Below are positions 8,686 to 17,423 of a DNA stretch of 64,000 nt, in pieces (position 1 is the stretch's first letter; each line of letters begins with the position of its first letter). The notes below the pieces were generated by a model, which did not search any database, was not told the DNA's origin, and saw only the letters and a list, made by a program, of their open reading frames with translations. The position numbers were made by a program, and so were the translations under genes. The stretch lies in NCBI RefSeq assembly GCF_937123735.1, contig NZ_CAKZKL010000026.1, positions 1-64,000 on the forward strand, given 5' to 3'. Source of the stretch: an uncultured Lentibacter sp. Lineage in GTDB: Bacteria; Pseudomonadota; Alphaproteobacteria; Rhodobacterales; Rhodobacteraceae.

Positions 8686-9558
8686 CTATTTCAGCAGGTT
8701 GAGCAGATATTGTCCGTAGGAGTTTTTGGCGAAGCCCTCGGCGCGGCTGCGCAGCTCTTCGGCTGTGATCCAGCCTTTCGAGTAGGCGATTTCTTCGGGG
8801 CTACCCACTTGCAGGCCCTGCCGCTCGGAGAGCGTGCGCACAAAATTCCCTGCATCAAGCAGCGAACCATGTGTGCCCGTATCGAGCCAGGCATAGCCAC
8901 GGCCCATTTGCTGCACGTTGAGCAAGCCTTCGGCCAGATAGCTTTCAAGCAGCGAGGTGATTTCCAGCTCGCCGCGCGCGGAGGGCTGCACGTTGGCGGC
9001 GCGCTCGGGGGCTGAGCCATCGAGAAAGTAGAGGCCTGTGACAGCATGGTTTGAGGGCGGGACCTCGGGCTTCTCGATGATTGATTTGACTGTGCCGTCT
9101 TGCGCAAAATCAACAACGCCATAGCGCTCAGGATCGGCAACGCGGTAACCAAAAACTGTGCCACCTGTTTCTATCGTGTCGGCGGCGGCGAGCACCTCTG
9201 GCAAGCCGTGGCCGAAAAAGATGTTATCGCCCAAAATCATTGCGCTGGGCGCCCCAGCGAGGAAGTCTTTTGCCAGCAGGTAGGCTTGGGCCAGCCCGTC
9301 TGGCGAAGGCTGGGTGATATAGGTGAGCGAGAGGCCCCATTGCGATCCGTTGCCAAGCGTACGCTGGAACTGATCCTGATCTTGTGGGGTTGTGATGATC
9401 GCGATCTCGCGGATTCCGCCGAACATGAGAACAGACAGCGGATAGTAGATCATCGGCTTATCGTAGATCGGTAAGAGCTGTTTTGAAACGCCCATTGTGA
9501 TCGGATAGAGCCGTGTGCCCGATCCGCCTGCGAGGATAATCCCTTTGCGTGTGTTCAT
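8686..9558 (-). CDS. rfbA: glucose-1-phosphate thymidylyltransferase
   Basis: RfbA joins dTTP and glucose-1-phosphate to give dTDP-glucose, the first step to dTDP-L-rhamnose. The nucleotide-binding signature GIILAGGSGTRLYPIT starts the protein, followed by KQLLPIYDKPMIYYPL and GDNIFFGHGL, all invariant in the family; 290 aa is the usual length. It is the last gene of the kdsD-to-rfbA operon and overlaps rfbD by 4 bp (ATGA). Confidence 0.98.
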   Translation of the reverse strand: MNTRKGIILAGGSGTRLYPITMGVSKQLLPIYDKPMIYYPLSVLMFGGIREIAIITTPQDQDQFQRTLGNGSQWGLSLTYITQPSPDGLAQAYLLAKDFLAGAPSAMILGDNIFFGHGLPEVLAAADTIETGGTVFGYRVADPERYGVVDFAQDGTVKSIIEKPEVPPSNHAVTGLYFLDGSAPERAANVQPSARGELEITSLLESYLAEGLLNVQQMGRGYAWLDTGTHGSLLDAGNFVRTLSERQGLQVGSPEEIAYSKGWITAEELRSRAEGFAKNSYGQYLLNLLK

Positions 9559-10388
9559 GTCAGCTTTCTAATTACCATGTTTAACTCGTTACGCCATTTG
9601 GGTTGACTAATCGTGAAATCTGACAGGAGTGAGGCACAATCCAGCCGAGAATTGAGCGGGCGTTTTGCTGGCGTGGGGAAGTCTGCTGTTGTAATCTCTT
9701 GGACTGTTACCGCGCGGCCCGCTTGGGCAAAGATCTCTCGGGCGAAACCGGCCCAGCTTGTCTCGGGTGCGCCAGAAAAATGGTAGGTTCCGCTTGTTGA
9801 GATATTTCTGGAGAGGTGAGCGCAGGCCTCTGCAATGGCGGAGGCGGGTGTTGGGCCGCCGATTTGGTCGGCCACGATGCTGAGCGTATCGCGCGTTTCT
9901 GAAAGGCGCAGCATGGTTTTGACGAAGTTGTTGCCATGCGCTGAAAACACCCATGAGGTGCGCAGGATTGCATGGAGCGCGCCGCTTGCGCGGATGGCTT
10001 CTTCGCCCGCAAGCTTGCTGCGGCCATAGGCATTGAGAGGTGCGGTGTCGGCATCTGGCGTGCGGGGCGTGTCACCGCTGCCGTCAAAGACATAATCTGT
10101 CGAGATGTGAATGAGTGCGATACCAAGGCTGGCGCAGGCGCGGGCCATGGCGGCGGGGGCCTGCGCGTTGATTGTGTGCGCCAGCGCCTCCTCCTCTTCG
10201 GCGCGGTCAACGGCTGTGTAGGCGGCAGCATTGATCACGGCGCGGGGCTTTGCGGCAAGGATGGCTGCGGCGCAGGTTTCGGGCTTGCTCAGATCGGCTT
10301 CGGCGCGGCTGAGGTAGGTATAGTTGGGGTGGATGCGTTGAAGCTCCATCGCGACTTGCCCGCTTTTGCCGAAGACGAGAACGCTCAT
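9555..10388 (-). CDS. rfbD: dTDP-4-dehydrorhamnose reductase
   Basis: RfbD is an SDR-type reductase for the final NAD(P)H-dependent step to dTDP-L-rhamnose. The start [17 protein letters not shown] holds the dinucleotide motif; [12 protein letters not shown] and the YGRSKLAGE catalytic Tyr/Lys motif follow. I set the start at 10388: this ATG overlaps the rfbB stop as ATGA, while the 18 residues before it in the open frame do not look like the family. Length is then 277 aa. Confidence 0.96.
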   Translation of the reverse strand: MSVLVFGKSGQVAMELQRIHPNYTYLSRAEADLSKPETCAAAILAAKPRAVINAAAYTAVDRAEEEEALAHTINAQAPAAMARACASLGIALIHISTDYVFDGSGDTPRTPDADTAPLNAYGRSKLAGEEAIRASGALHAILRTSWVFSAHGNNFVKTMLRLSETRDTLSIVADQIGGPTPASAIAEACAHLSRNISTSGTYHFSGAPETSWAGFAREIFAQAGRAVTVQEITTADFPTPAKRPLNSRLDCASLLSDFTISQPKWRNELNMVIRKLT

Positions 10389-11422
10389 CCTGTTCCGAGC
10401 CTTTCGCCCACGCCCTGCCGCGCCAGAAGAGGCTGCCACCACGCCTCGTTTTCCAGATACCAGCGCACGGTTTTTTCCAAGCCTTCTTCGACAGTCACCG
10501 AAGGCCGCCAGCCGAGCTCGTCGCGGATGCGTGACGGGTCAATCGCATAACGCAAGTCATGCCCGGGGCGGTCTGTGACAAATTCGATGAGTTCGGCATA
10601 GGGCTTGGAAGCGGGTTTGAGCCTATCGAGGATCGAGCAGATCGTCTGAACCAGAGCGAGATTGCTGCGCTCGTTTTCGCCGCCGATGTTGTAGCTGCGG
10701 CCCAACCGGCCCTTCTCAAGCACCAGCAAAAGCGCGTCGGCGTGATCTTCGACATAGAGCCAGTCGCGCACATTTTCGCCTTTGCCGTAGATCGGGATCG
10801 GACGGCCATGAAGCGCGTTGAGGATCACCACTGGAATGAGCTTTTCGGGGAAGTGGTAGGGGCCGTAATTGTTGGAGCAATTTGTGAGCACCACAGGCAG
10901 GCCGTAGGTTTCGGCCCAAGCGCGGACGAGGTGGTCACTGCTGGCTTTGGAGGCCGAATAGGGCGAGCGCGGGTCATAGGGGGTTTCTTCGGTAAACTGG
11001 CCGGTTGCGCCGAGCGAGCCGAAGACCTCATCTGTCGAGATATGATGAAAGCGGAAGCTGTCTGGTTTGCCTTGGCTCTCCCAGTGGCCGCGCGCGGCCT
11101 GGAGCATGTTATACGTGCCCATGACGTTGGTTTCGATGAAAGCCTGCGGGCCATCAATGCTGCGGTCAACATGGCTCTCGGCCGCGAGATGCATCACGGC
11201 ATCGGGTTTATGTTGGGCAAAAACAGTCTCTAACTTGGCCAAATCGCGGATATCGGCATGTTCGAATGTATAGAGCGGGCTGTCAGCCACGCTGGCGACA
11301 TTTTCAAGGCAGCCGGCATAGGTGAGCGCGTCGAGGTTGATGACCTCGTGGCCACGCGATACGGCGAGGCGCACCACGGCCGAGCCGATAAAGCCAGCGC
11401 CACCTGTGACGAGAAGCTTCAT
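10385..11422 (-). CDS. rfbB: dTDP-glucose 4,6-dehydratase
   Basis: RfbB converts dTDP-glucose to dTDP-4-keto-6-deoxyglucose. The Rossmann motif TGGAGFIGS, the substrate loop [24 protein letters not shown] and the [11 protein letters not shown] catalytic Tyr/Lys are all present. The ATG at 11422 (MKLLVTGG) overlaps the rfbC stop as ATGA and is preferred to the upstream MGGCG start. At 345 aa it is full length. All four rhamnose genes are present here in the order C-B-D-A. Confidence 0.97.
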   Translation of the reverse strand: MKLLVTGGAGFIGSAVVRLAVSRGHEVINLDALTYAGCLENVASVADSPLYTFEHADIRDLAKLETVFAQHKPDAVMHLAAESHVDRSIDGPQAFIETNVMGTYNMLQAARGHWESQGKPDSFRFHHISTDEVFGSLGATGQFTEETPYDPRSPYSASKASSDHLVRAWAETYGLPVVLTNCSNNYGPYHFPEKLIPVVILNALHGRPIPIYGKGENVRDWLYVEDHADALLLVLEKGRLGRSYNIGGENERSNLALVQTICSILDRLKPASKPYAELIEFVTDRPGHDLRYAIDPSRIRDELGWRPSVTVEEGLEKTVRWYLENEAWWQPLLARQGVGERLGTG

Positions 11423-11979
11423 GCCGCACCCTCCCATGTGAAGGGGCTGCTAAACTTTGCAAAGGGGGTTGCTGCGGCGTCTTTGGCGCTCAACTCCGGT
11501 CTGCCGTCAAAGCCCCAATCAACCCCGCAGCTGCTCCACAAAATTGCGCCATCGGCCTCGGGCGAATAGTAGGCGTTGCACTTGTAGATGATCTCGGTGT
11601 CAGGCGTGCGGGTGATGAAGCCGTGGGCGAAGCCTTCGGGGATGAAGAGCTGTTTGCCATTGTCAAAGCTGAGCTCAACACCAACCCATTTCCCGTAGCT
11701 GGGAGAGCCTTTGCGGATATCGAGGGCCACGTCAAAGAGCGCCCCGCGCCCGCAGCGCACCAGCTTGGCCTGCGCATGAGGAGGAGCCTGAAAGTGCAGC
11801 CCACGCACCGTGCCAATGGCTGAAGACAGCGAGTGATTGTCTTGCACGAAATCCACGCTGATACCGTGTTTCTCCATGCGCGCCTTGTTCCAGCTTTCCG
11901 AGAAAAACCCGCGTGCGTCGCCGTGGCGGGCTGGCTCCAGAATGAGCACGTCGGGGAGGGCTGTTGGCGTCACCTTCAT
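11419..11979 (-). CDS. rfbC: dTDP-4-dehydrorhamnose 3,5-epimerase
   Basis: This 186-aa cupin epimerises the keto sugar at C3 and C5. Typical segments are [30 protein letters not shown] with the active-site His, and [10 protein letters not shown]. It follows kdsA after a 3-bp gap and overlaps rfbB by 4 bp, linking the Kdo half of the operon to the rhamnose half. Confidence 0.97.
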   Translation of the reverse strand: MKVTPTALPDVLILEPARHGDARGFFSESWNKARMEKHGISVDFVQDNHSLSSAIGTVRGLHFQAPPHAQAKLVRCGRGALFDVALDIRKGSPSYGKWVGVELSFDNGKQLFIPEGFAHGFITRTPDTEIIYKCNAYYSPEADGAILWSSCGVDWGFDGRPELSAKDAAATPFAKFSSPFTWEGAA

Positions 11980-11982
11980 GCG

Positions 11983-12807
11983 CTAGGCTTCTTTGCTGAT
12001 CGCATCATAGCGAGTGAGAGTGCCGATAAGAGCTTGCATCTGATCTATGGGGATCATGTTCGGGCCGTCGCTTGGGGCGTTGTCGGGGTCTTCATGCGTT
12101 TCGATGAAAAGCGCCGAAACACCGACCGCCACCGCCGCTCGGGCCAGCACAGGGGCAAACTCACGTTGGCCGCCCGATGTTGTGCCGTGGCCACCTGGCT
12201 GCTGGACAGAGTGGGTTGCATCAAACACCACGGGGTAGCCCGTGGCGGCCATTGTTGGCAGGCCCCGGAAATCTGACACAAGCGTGTTATAGCCAAAGCT
12301 TGTGCCGCGGTCGCAAAGCATGATCCGCGCGTTGCCTGTGCTGGCGATTTTTTCGGCGACATTGCCCATATCCCAAGGCGCGAGGAACTGGCCTTTTTTC
12401 ACGTTGATCGCAGCGCCTGTTTCGCCCGCTGCAAGCAGCAGGTCTGTCTGGCGGCAGAGAAATGCGGGGATCTGGAGCACATCGACAGCCTCGGCAGCGG
12501 GCGCACAATGATCTGGCAGGTGCACATCGGTGAGCACAGGACAGCCGAACTCCTCGCGGATTTTGGACAGGATCGAGAGGCCCTCATCCATGCCGAGGCC
12601 CCGCTTTGTGCTGATGGAAGAGCGGTTGGCCTTGTCATAGCTAGCCTTGAAGATGAAGCCTGTGCCGGTGGGCGCGCAGGCCTCGGCAATACGTTCGGCC
12701 ATCATGCGGGCATGATCGAGGCTTTCAAGCTGGCAGGGGCCGGTGATAAGCGCAAAGGGGGCGCTGCCACCGATCTTGATGCCTTGAATGTCGAGTGTCT
12801 TTGTCAT
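11983..12807 (-). CDS. kdsA: 3-deoxy-8-phosphooctulonate (Kdo-8-P) synthase
   Basis: KdsA condenses phosphoenolpyruvate with arabinose-5-phosphate to make Kdo-8-phosphate. The signature ITGPCQLES, the segment FKASYDKANRSS, TDVHLPDHC and DATHSVQQPGG are all characteristic; 274 aa is normal length. It overlaps kdsB by 4 bp. The substrate is provided by the KdsD isomerase encoded two genes upstream. Confidence 0.98.
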   Translation of the reverse strand: MTKTLDIQGIKIGGSAPFALITGPCQLESLDHARMMAERIAEACAPTGTGFIFKASYDKANRSSISTKRGLGMDEGLSILSKIREEFGCPVLTDVHLPDHCAPAAEAVDVLQIPAFLCRQTDLLLAAGETGAAINVKKGQFLAPWDMGNVAEKIASTGNARIMLCDRGTSFGYNTLVSDFRGLPTMAATGYPVVFDATHSVQQPGGHGTTSGGQREFAPVLARAAVAVGVSALFIETHEDPDNAPSDGPNMIPIDQMQALIGTLTRYDAISKEA

Positions 12808-13595
12808 TGCTCTGCCAATACCTTTTCTATGCGGGCCACGTCTTCGGGGTTGTTCAGCTCCCAGAAGAGCCGGCCACGCGCTTCTACCTCAACACATTTC
12901 ACAGCAGTGCCATTGTATAAAAAGCGCAGTTGCTCCAGCCCTTCAAGCTTTTCCAACTGGCACTCGGGCCAAGAGATATAGGCTTTGAGCGCTTCGGGGC
13001 GGTAGGCGTAGACGCCAACATGATGATAAACGGGGATATTTTCGGAGGGCACTTTGCCTGCGTCGATATAGGGCAGCACCTCTTTTGAGAAATAGATCGC
13101 GCGGCCATTGGCGCCAAACACCGCTGTGGTTCCGCCGACACGGCCAGCGGCGCGGTCTTCCTTGAACATGGCGTAGGTCTGGGCATCACACTGCAAAACC
13201 GGCGTCGCCATTTGGGCTGTTGCATCGGCCTTCATCGCGGCGATCAGATCTTCCACAAACCACGGCGGTGTGAGGGGGGCATCGCCCTGAAAGTTGACAA
13301 TCAGATCGGCGTCAAGCCCAGCCAATTCGACAGCCTCGGCCACACGGGCGGTTCCGTTCTCGCGCGCGGGGCTTGTCATGATCACCTGTGCGCCAAACTC
13401 CTCGGAAGCTTCGCGGATGCGCGCATCATCGGTCACAACGTAAACCTCGGCCACCCCAGCGATTTGCGAGGCCGCCTCATAGCTCATCTGGATCAGGGAT
13501 TTCTCACTGCCGTCTTTTTGGCGAAGGGTTGCCAGCGGCTTGCCCGGATAGCGCGTCGAGGCGTAGCGAGCGGGGATGAGGACAACGGTTTTCAT
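12804..13595 (-). CDS. kdsB: CMP-Kdo synthetase (3-deoxy-manno-octulosonate cytidylyltransferase)
   Basis: KdsB activates Kdo with CTP before transfer to lipid A or a capsule lipid. The N-terminus VVLIPARYASTRYPGKPLA is the family signature, with VNFQGDAPL (metal-binding) and HHVGVYAYR further on. The 263-aa length is normal. The family alone cannot separate the housekeeping lipid A enzyme from a capsule-type copy (KpsU). Confidence 0.97.
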   Translation of the reverse strand: MKTVVLIPARYASTRYPGKPLATLRQKDGSEKSLIQMSYEAASQIAGVAEVYVVTDDARIREASEEFGAQVIMTSPARENGTARVAEAVELAGLDADLIVNFQGDAPLTPPWFVEDLIAAMKADATAQMATPVLQCDAQTYAMFKEDRAAGRVGGTTAVFGANGRAIYFSKEVLPYIDAGKVPSENIPVYHHVGVYAYRPEALKAYISWPECQLEKLEGLEQLRFLYNGTAVKCVEVEARGRLFWELNNPEDVARIEKVLAEQ

Positions 13596-14557
13596 GCAAC
13601 ACCTGCGCGCAGAAGATCGTGAATATGAACAATGCCGATAGGGCGCTTGGCCTCGTCAACCACCATGAGCACAGAGATTTTGCGCGCGTTCAGAATGGCC
13701 AGCGCCTTGGCAGCAAAGAGATCGGGGGTGACTGTGACTGGGTCAATCGAGGCGATTTCTGCGGCGGTCTTTTCCATCAGGTTGCCCATATGGCGGCGTA
13801 AGTCCCCGTCGGAGATAACGCCGATAAGCGCGCCGTCTTTAACCACGCCGGTGATGCCAAAGCCCTTGGATGTCATTGAAAGAAGCACGTCAGGCATGGG
13901 TGTGTCTGCCCCGACGGTCGGAACTTTTTCTCCCTTGTGCATCAGCTCGGACACGCGCGAAAGCTGCGCACCAAGCTTGCCTCCAGGGTGGTTCTTGAGG
14001 AAGTCATCAGAGTCAAATCCGCGCGCTTCCATGACGGCAACCGCGAGCGCATCACCCATTGCCAGTGTGAGGGTTGTCGAGGTTGTCGGCGCCATGCCGA
14101 TGGCGCAGGCCTCGGGCAGATCGGGCAGGGTCAGCTTGTAATCGGCCGATTGCAAAAGCGTGCTGTTGCCCTTTGAGGACATGCCAATCAACGGGATGTT
14201 GAAGCGGCGTGTGTGCAAGAGAATATCGCGCAATTCTTGCGTCTCGCCGGAATTGGAAATGAGAACAACGATGTCTTGGTCGGTGATCATACCAAGGTCG
14301 CCGTGGCTGGCTTCAGAGGCGTGAACAAAATAGGAGGGGGTGCCTGTGCTGGCGAGGGTTGCCGAGATTTTGCGCCCGATGTGGCCAGATTTTCCGACAC
14401 CGGAAATGATGACACGGCCGGTTGTATTGAGGATGAGCTCAACAACGTCGCTGAAGCTTTCGGGAAGATGTTTGACCATTTCCAGAATGGCGTTTGCCTC
14501 TGTTGTCAGAACGCGCCGTGCCGAGAGGATTGCGGGGGTATCTTTCAGGTCGGTCAT
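13592..14557 (-). CDS. kdsD: D-arabinose-5-phosphate isomerase (KdsD/KpsF family)
   Basis: It interconverts ribulose-5-phosphate and arabinose-5-phosphate, the entry to Kdo synthesis. A SIS domain (GVGKSGHIGRKISATLAS, then SEASHGDLGMI and ISNSGETQEL) fills the first 200 residues and two CBS domains fill the rest. At 321 aa it is the standard KdsD/KpsF size. It is the first gene of the seven-gene leftward operon, so the promoter should lie at about 14558-14640. The name kpsF would apply if the operon serves a capsule. Confidence 0.95.
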   Translation of the reverse strand: MTDLKDTPAILSARRVLTTEANAILEMVKHLPESFSDVVELILNTTGRVIISGVGKSGHIGRKISATLASTGTPSYFVHASEASHGDLGMITDQDIVVLISNSGETQELRDILLHTRRFNIPLIGMSSKGNSTLLQSADYKLTLPDLPEACAIGMAPTTSTTLTLAMGDALAVAVMEARGFDSDDFLKNHPGGKLGAQLSRVSELMHKGEKVPTVGADTPMPDVLLSMTSKGFGITGVVKDGALIGVISDGDLRRHMGNLMEKTAAEIASIDPVTVTPDLFAAKALAILNARKISVLMVVDEAKRPIGIVHIHDLLRAGVA

Positions 14558-14642
14558 TGTCGTCCTTGGCTCTGTGGCGCAGCGCTGTGCAGGGCCGCTC
14601 TGACTAGGTTCTTAGCTGGCAAAAGCCTTAATAACAAGCGTT

Positions 14643-15866
14643 CTAGGCCCTGGGAGGCAGCAATGTTGCCGCCTTTCGAACTCCGAAAAACAAGAGCGCC
14701 GTTGCCCCGAGGAAGTAGACGGAGACAGCCGTATATTGGGCCTCAAGGCCGATGCCCGCGTCGATCGCCCAGCCTGTGAGGCCCGGCCCGATGGCCGAGC
14801 CAAGCACCATAACAGCGGCGGCCATGGCCTTGATCGCGCCGATAGAGCCGGTGCCATAAAACTCTGCCCAAAAGGCATTGGGGAGGGTTGCATTGGCACC
14901 GGATGTGAGGCCGAAAAGCACAAAGCCAAGCAGCAAGCCTCCTGTTCCCGTGCCAAGGCCGAAAACAAGGAAGGCTGCAACGGCTGGGAGATACATAAAG
15001 ACGATGAGTCGGGGTGTGCCGAAGCGGTCAAGCGCCCAGCCGGAGAGCACCATAGAACAGGTTGTGACCGCCGTGTAGACAGGGAACATGGCAACGAACG
15101 TGAGGTGGGAGATGTCCTTGATTTCAGAGAAATGCACCTGATGAAACATGAGTGCTGTGCCGAATGCTGAGGGGCCGAGGATGCTCGGAACCATAACCCA
15201 GAAGAGCCAATGAGACATGGCCTGATTGCGCGTCCAGTGGCGTTTGTTCATTCCCAGAGATTGGGAGGATTTGGCCATGGATTGCGGTGTGCGCTCTTCG
15301 CGTAACAGGCTGATGAGAATAGGAATTCCGAGCAACGCAACGAGGCCTGCAGCGCCCCAGAGAAGCCGCCAGTCATACATCGTGAGGAGCGCCACAAAGA
15401 GCAGCGGCAGCACAGCTTCGCCCGCCGAAAAGCCGAGCGTGGCGATGGAGAGGGCGCGGCCGCGGGTTTGGGTGAACCAGCGGGCCATGGCGACGACGGC
15501 GATGTGGCTGCTCATCCCCTGACCTGTGAGGCGCAGGGCAAATATCACGGCGGGTAAAAGCCATGCGGCATGGTTGGTGGCCATGAAGGCGCAGGCCGAC
15601 GCGAGCAAAACCAGCACAACGGGGCCAAGCGTGCGGACGCGAAAATGGTCGGTCAGCCCGCCGGCCCAGACCATGACAATGGCAGAAGCCAAAGTGCCAA
15701 GAGCATAAATTCCGCCCCATTCCCCGTGACTTAGCCCGAACTCGGCCCGAATTTCACCAGCGAAAATCGAGATAAAAAACGTCTGCCCGAAGCTCGACAT
15801 AAAAGTGAGCAACGCGCCCGCTGCGAGCCAGCGGATGTTGAGCCGAAGAAAAGAAACCGTATCCAT
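14643..15866 (-). CDS. major facilitator superfamily transporter
   Basis: A 407-aa protein with about twelve hydrophobic segments in two halves separated by a polar loop (LREERTPQSMAKSSQS). The loop between segments 2 and 3 reads GGLTDHFRVR, the usual MFS signature. Nothing visible indicates the substrate; the shape resembles the monocarboxylate/oxalate-formate antiporter-like group. I chose the ATG at 15866 over a GTG at 15890; neither has a strong ribosome-binding site. It lies just upstream of the sugar operon with an 85-bp gap but may be transcribed separately. Confidence 0.85.
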   Translation of the reverse strand: MDTVSFLRLNIRWLAAGALLTFMSSFGQTFFISIFAGEIRAEFGLSHGEWGGIYALGTLASAIVMVWAGGLTDHFRVRTLGPVVLVLLASACAFMATNHAAWLLPAVIFALRLTGQGMSSHIAVVAMARWFTQTRGRALSIATLGFSAGEAVLPLLFVALLTMYDWRLLWGAAGLVALLGIPILISLLREERTPQSMAKSSQSLGMNKRHWTRNQAMSHWLFWVMVPSILGPSAFGTALMFHQVHFSEIKDISHLTFVAMFPVYTAVTTCSMVLSGWALDRFGTPRLIVFMYLPAVAAFLVFGLGTGTGGLLLGFVLFGLTSGANATLPNAFWAEFYGTGSIGAIKAMAAAVMVLGSAIGPGLTGWAIDAGIGLEAQYTAVSVYFLGATALLFFGVRKAATLLPPRA

Positions 15867-15928
15867 CCGCCAGACTTTGCCAATACGCACAGGAATGAAA
15901 ACCCCAAATCGCCCGACCAGCGCACGGT

Positions 15929-16005
15929 GGGGTTAACGCCCGCCAAACCCGCCCGAAACAGAGGGGTGATATGCGTGCACAACCCGTGCACCCTGCGTGC
16001 ACCGG
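15929..16005 (+). repeat. GTGCAC phased-array element, copy 1
   Basis: Three GTGCAC palindromic hexamers start at 15975, 15986 and 15997, exactly 11 bp apart, within GCGTGCACAnCCCGTGCAC followed by nnnGCGTGCACCGG. The array is preceded by GGGGTTAACG (15929-15938) and a GGGGTGAT segment. A second copy with the same spacing and flanks is at 46514-46578. Confidence 0.75.
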
Positions 16006-16238
16006 GTAAAGGTTAATTTTTGGGGAGAAATTTGGTTAACGGGGCGTTCGGAGGGGGGGGTGGTATGGCTAAAGGTCCATTATCGATCTTCACAAACCAG
16101 AAGCGAACGGCAGCTTCGGGCTCGCATTGGACATCTATTTGACGCGTCGGGCCGGTTAACAGCCGCGCAGCGGCCCGGCCACCCTTTGCCTGACAGGTGA
16201 TTTACAAAGCCACCAATGATCTATGCCGCGCCACATTC

Positions 16239-16266
16239 GGTGCGCAGTGAATGCGCACCCTACGGG
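16239..16266 (+). repeat. GGTGCGCA palindrome (REP-like), copy A
   Basis: Perfect 8-bp inverted repeat GGTGCGCA / TGCGCACC around a 5-nt loop (GTGAA), followed by CTACGGGG. It lies upstream of the AstE-like gene. Other copies are at 17388, 19164 and 46669. The form resembles the widespread GTAGGGTGCG-type intergenic palindromes of bacteria. Confidence 0.8.
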
Positions 16267-16334
16267 GGTGCTCTGGGAATTGACTTCGGCTGCAAACCTG
16301 CGACAGCTTTGGCCGGAGTGTAGAGGGGCAGGGC

Positions 16335-17378
16335 ATGAGCAAGCGGGACGGTTTTGAGATTGCGGGGGAGGTTGTGGCGGCGGGGGAGCGGCGGACGGTG
16401 CATATTCCTGTCAGCACCTTGTCAGACCACACGCCTGTGACCCTTTCGGCGCATGTGTTGCATGGGAAGAAAGACGGGCCGGTTGTTTTTGTGTCGGCGG
16501 GGATACATGGCGACGAGGTGATCGGGGTTGAGATTGTGCGGCGGTTGTTGCGCGCCAAGAACCTTGTGAAGCTGAGCGGCACGCTGATTGTTGTGCCGAT
16601 TGTGAACACCTTCGGCTTTCTCAACCACTCGCGGTATTTGCCTGACAGGCGCGACCTGAACCGCTGTTTTCCCGGCTCGCCCAACGGCTCGCTCGCTTCG
16701 CGGCTGGCGGATATTTTCATGAGCGAGGTTGTGGCGCGCTGCTCTCTCGGGATTGATCTGCATTCGGCGGCTATTCACCGCGTGAACCTGCCGCAGGTGC
16801 GGGTCTCGGCAAAGAACCGCGAGACCATGCGGCTGGCCGAAGTGTTTGGCGCGCCGGTGATTTTAACCAGCGGTTTGCGCGAGGGGAGCCTGCGGCAGGA
16901 GGCGCAGAAACGCGGTGTTGATGTGTTGCTTTATGAGGCGGGCGAGGGGATGCGCTTTGACGAGATGTCGGTGCGGGCCGGGCTTGCGGGGATCTTGCGG
17001 GTTTTGAATGCAGTTGGGGTGCTTCCGTCTGCCGGGATTGCCAAGCCCAAGGCGCAGTCATTGCTATGTGCGGACAGCCATTGGCAGCGCGCTCCGGCGG
17101 GCGGGCTCTTGAGGGTGTTCAAGGGCGAGGGCGATGTTGTGCAGGCTGGTGAGGTTGTGGCGGCGATCTCTGATCCGTTTGGCGAGCGGGAGATTGAGGT
17201 GACGACAAAATACAGCGGCATTATCGTGGGCCGGGCTGTGATGCCGGTGGTGCATGAAGGGGACGCGCTGTTTCATATTGCGGCGGTGAAATCGACCGAT
17301 CTGGCCGAGGCGGCCATGGACGATCTCACCACGCAGCTTGAAGAGGCGGCGCTGTTTGACGAGGATGAGATTATTTGA
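16335..17378 (+). CDS. succinylglutamate desuccinylase / aspartoacylase family zinc hydrolase
   Basis: This 347-aa protein belongs to the AstE/AspA branch of zinc carboxypeptidase-like amidases. The metal motif HGDEVIG (H and E) and the later DLHSA (H) supply the zinc ligands; DRRDLNRCFPG holds the conserved arginines for the carboxylate. The C-terminal part, from about GGLLRVFKGEGDVVQAGEVV, is a small beta barrel like a lipoyl domain, usual for this subgroup. The acyl substrate cannot be read from sequence. REP-like palindromes flank it on both sides, and it converges on the ThDP enzyme gene. Confidence 0.88.
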   Translation: MSKRDGFEIAGEVVAAGERRTVHIPVSTLSDHTPVTLSAHVLHGKKDGPVVFVSAGIHGDEVIGVEIVRRLLRAKNLVKLSGTLIVVPIVNTFGFLNHSRYLPDRRDLNRCFPGSPNGSLASRLADIFMSEVVARCSLGIDLHSAAIHRVNLPQVRVSAKNRETMRLAEVFGAPVILTSGLREGSLRQEAQKRGVDVLLYEAGEGMRFDEMSVRAGLAGILRVLNAVGVLPSAGIAKPKAQSLLCADSHWQRAPAGGLLRVFKGEGDVVQAGEVVAAISDPFGEREIEVTTKYSGIIVGRAVMPVVHEGDALFHIAAVKSTDLAEAAMDDLTTQLEEAALFDEDEII

Positions 17379-17387
17379 GCTACCAGC

Positions 17388-17416
17388 GGTGCGCAGTAAA
17401 TGCGCACCCTACGGGG
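17388..17416 (+). repeat. GGTGCGCA palindrome (REP-like), copy B
   Basis: GGTGCGCA (17388-17395), loop GTAAA, TGCGCACC (17401-17408), then CTACGGGG. It occupies the short gap between the convergent AstE-like and ThDP-enzyme genes, where it could also end transcription as an RNA hairpin. Confidence 0.8.
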
Positions 17417-17423
17417 CGAGCCC

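Larger units (their letters stand above)
15867..16334. other. 468-bp intergenic region with repeats, no gene seen
   Basis: Between the divergent MFS and AstE-like genes. It contains the GTGCAC 11-bp-phased array (15929-16005), a stretch with TTAA clusters around 16012-16037, a degraded-looking segment at about 16085-16190, and one copy of the GGTGCGCA palindrome (16239-16266). A 67-codon open frame (15997-16200) crosses the repeat and has no ribosome-binding site, so I do not call it. Promoters for both flanking genes must lie here but no clear -35/-10 pair was recognised. Confidence 0.6.

Noticed and set aside
15997..16200. 67-codon frame in the MFS-AstE gap
   Set aside because: It begins inside the GTGCAC array, lacks a ribosome-binding site and has no recognisable product.
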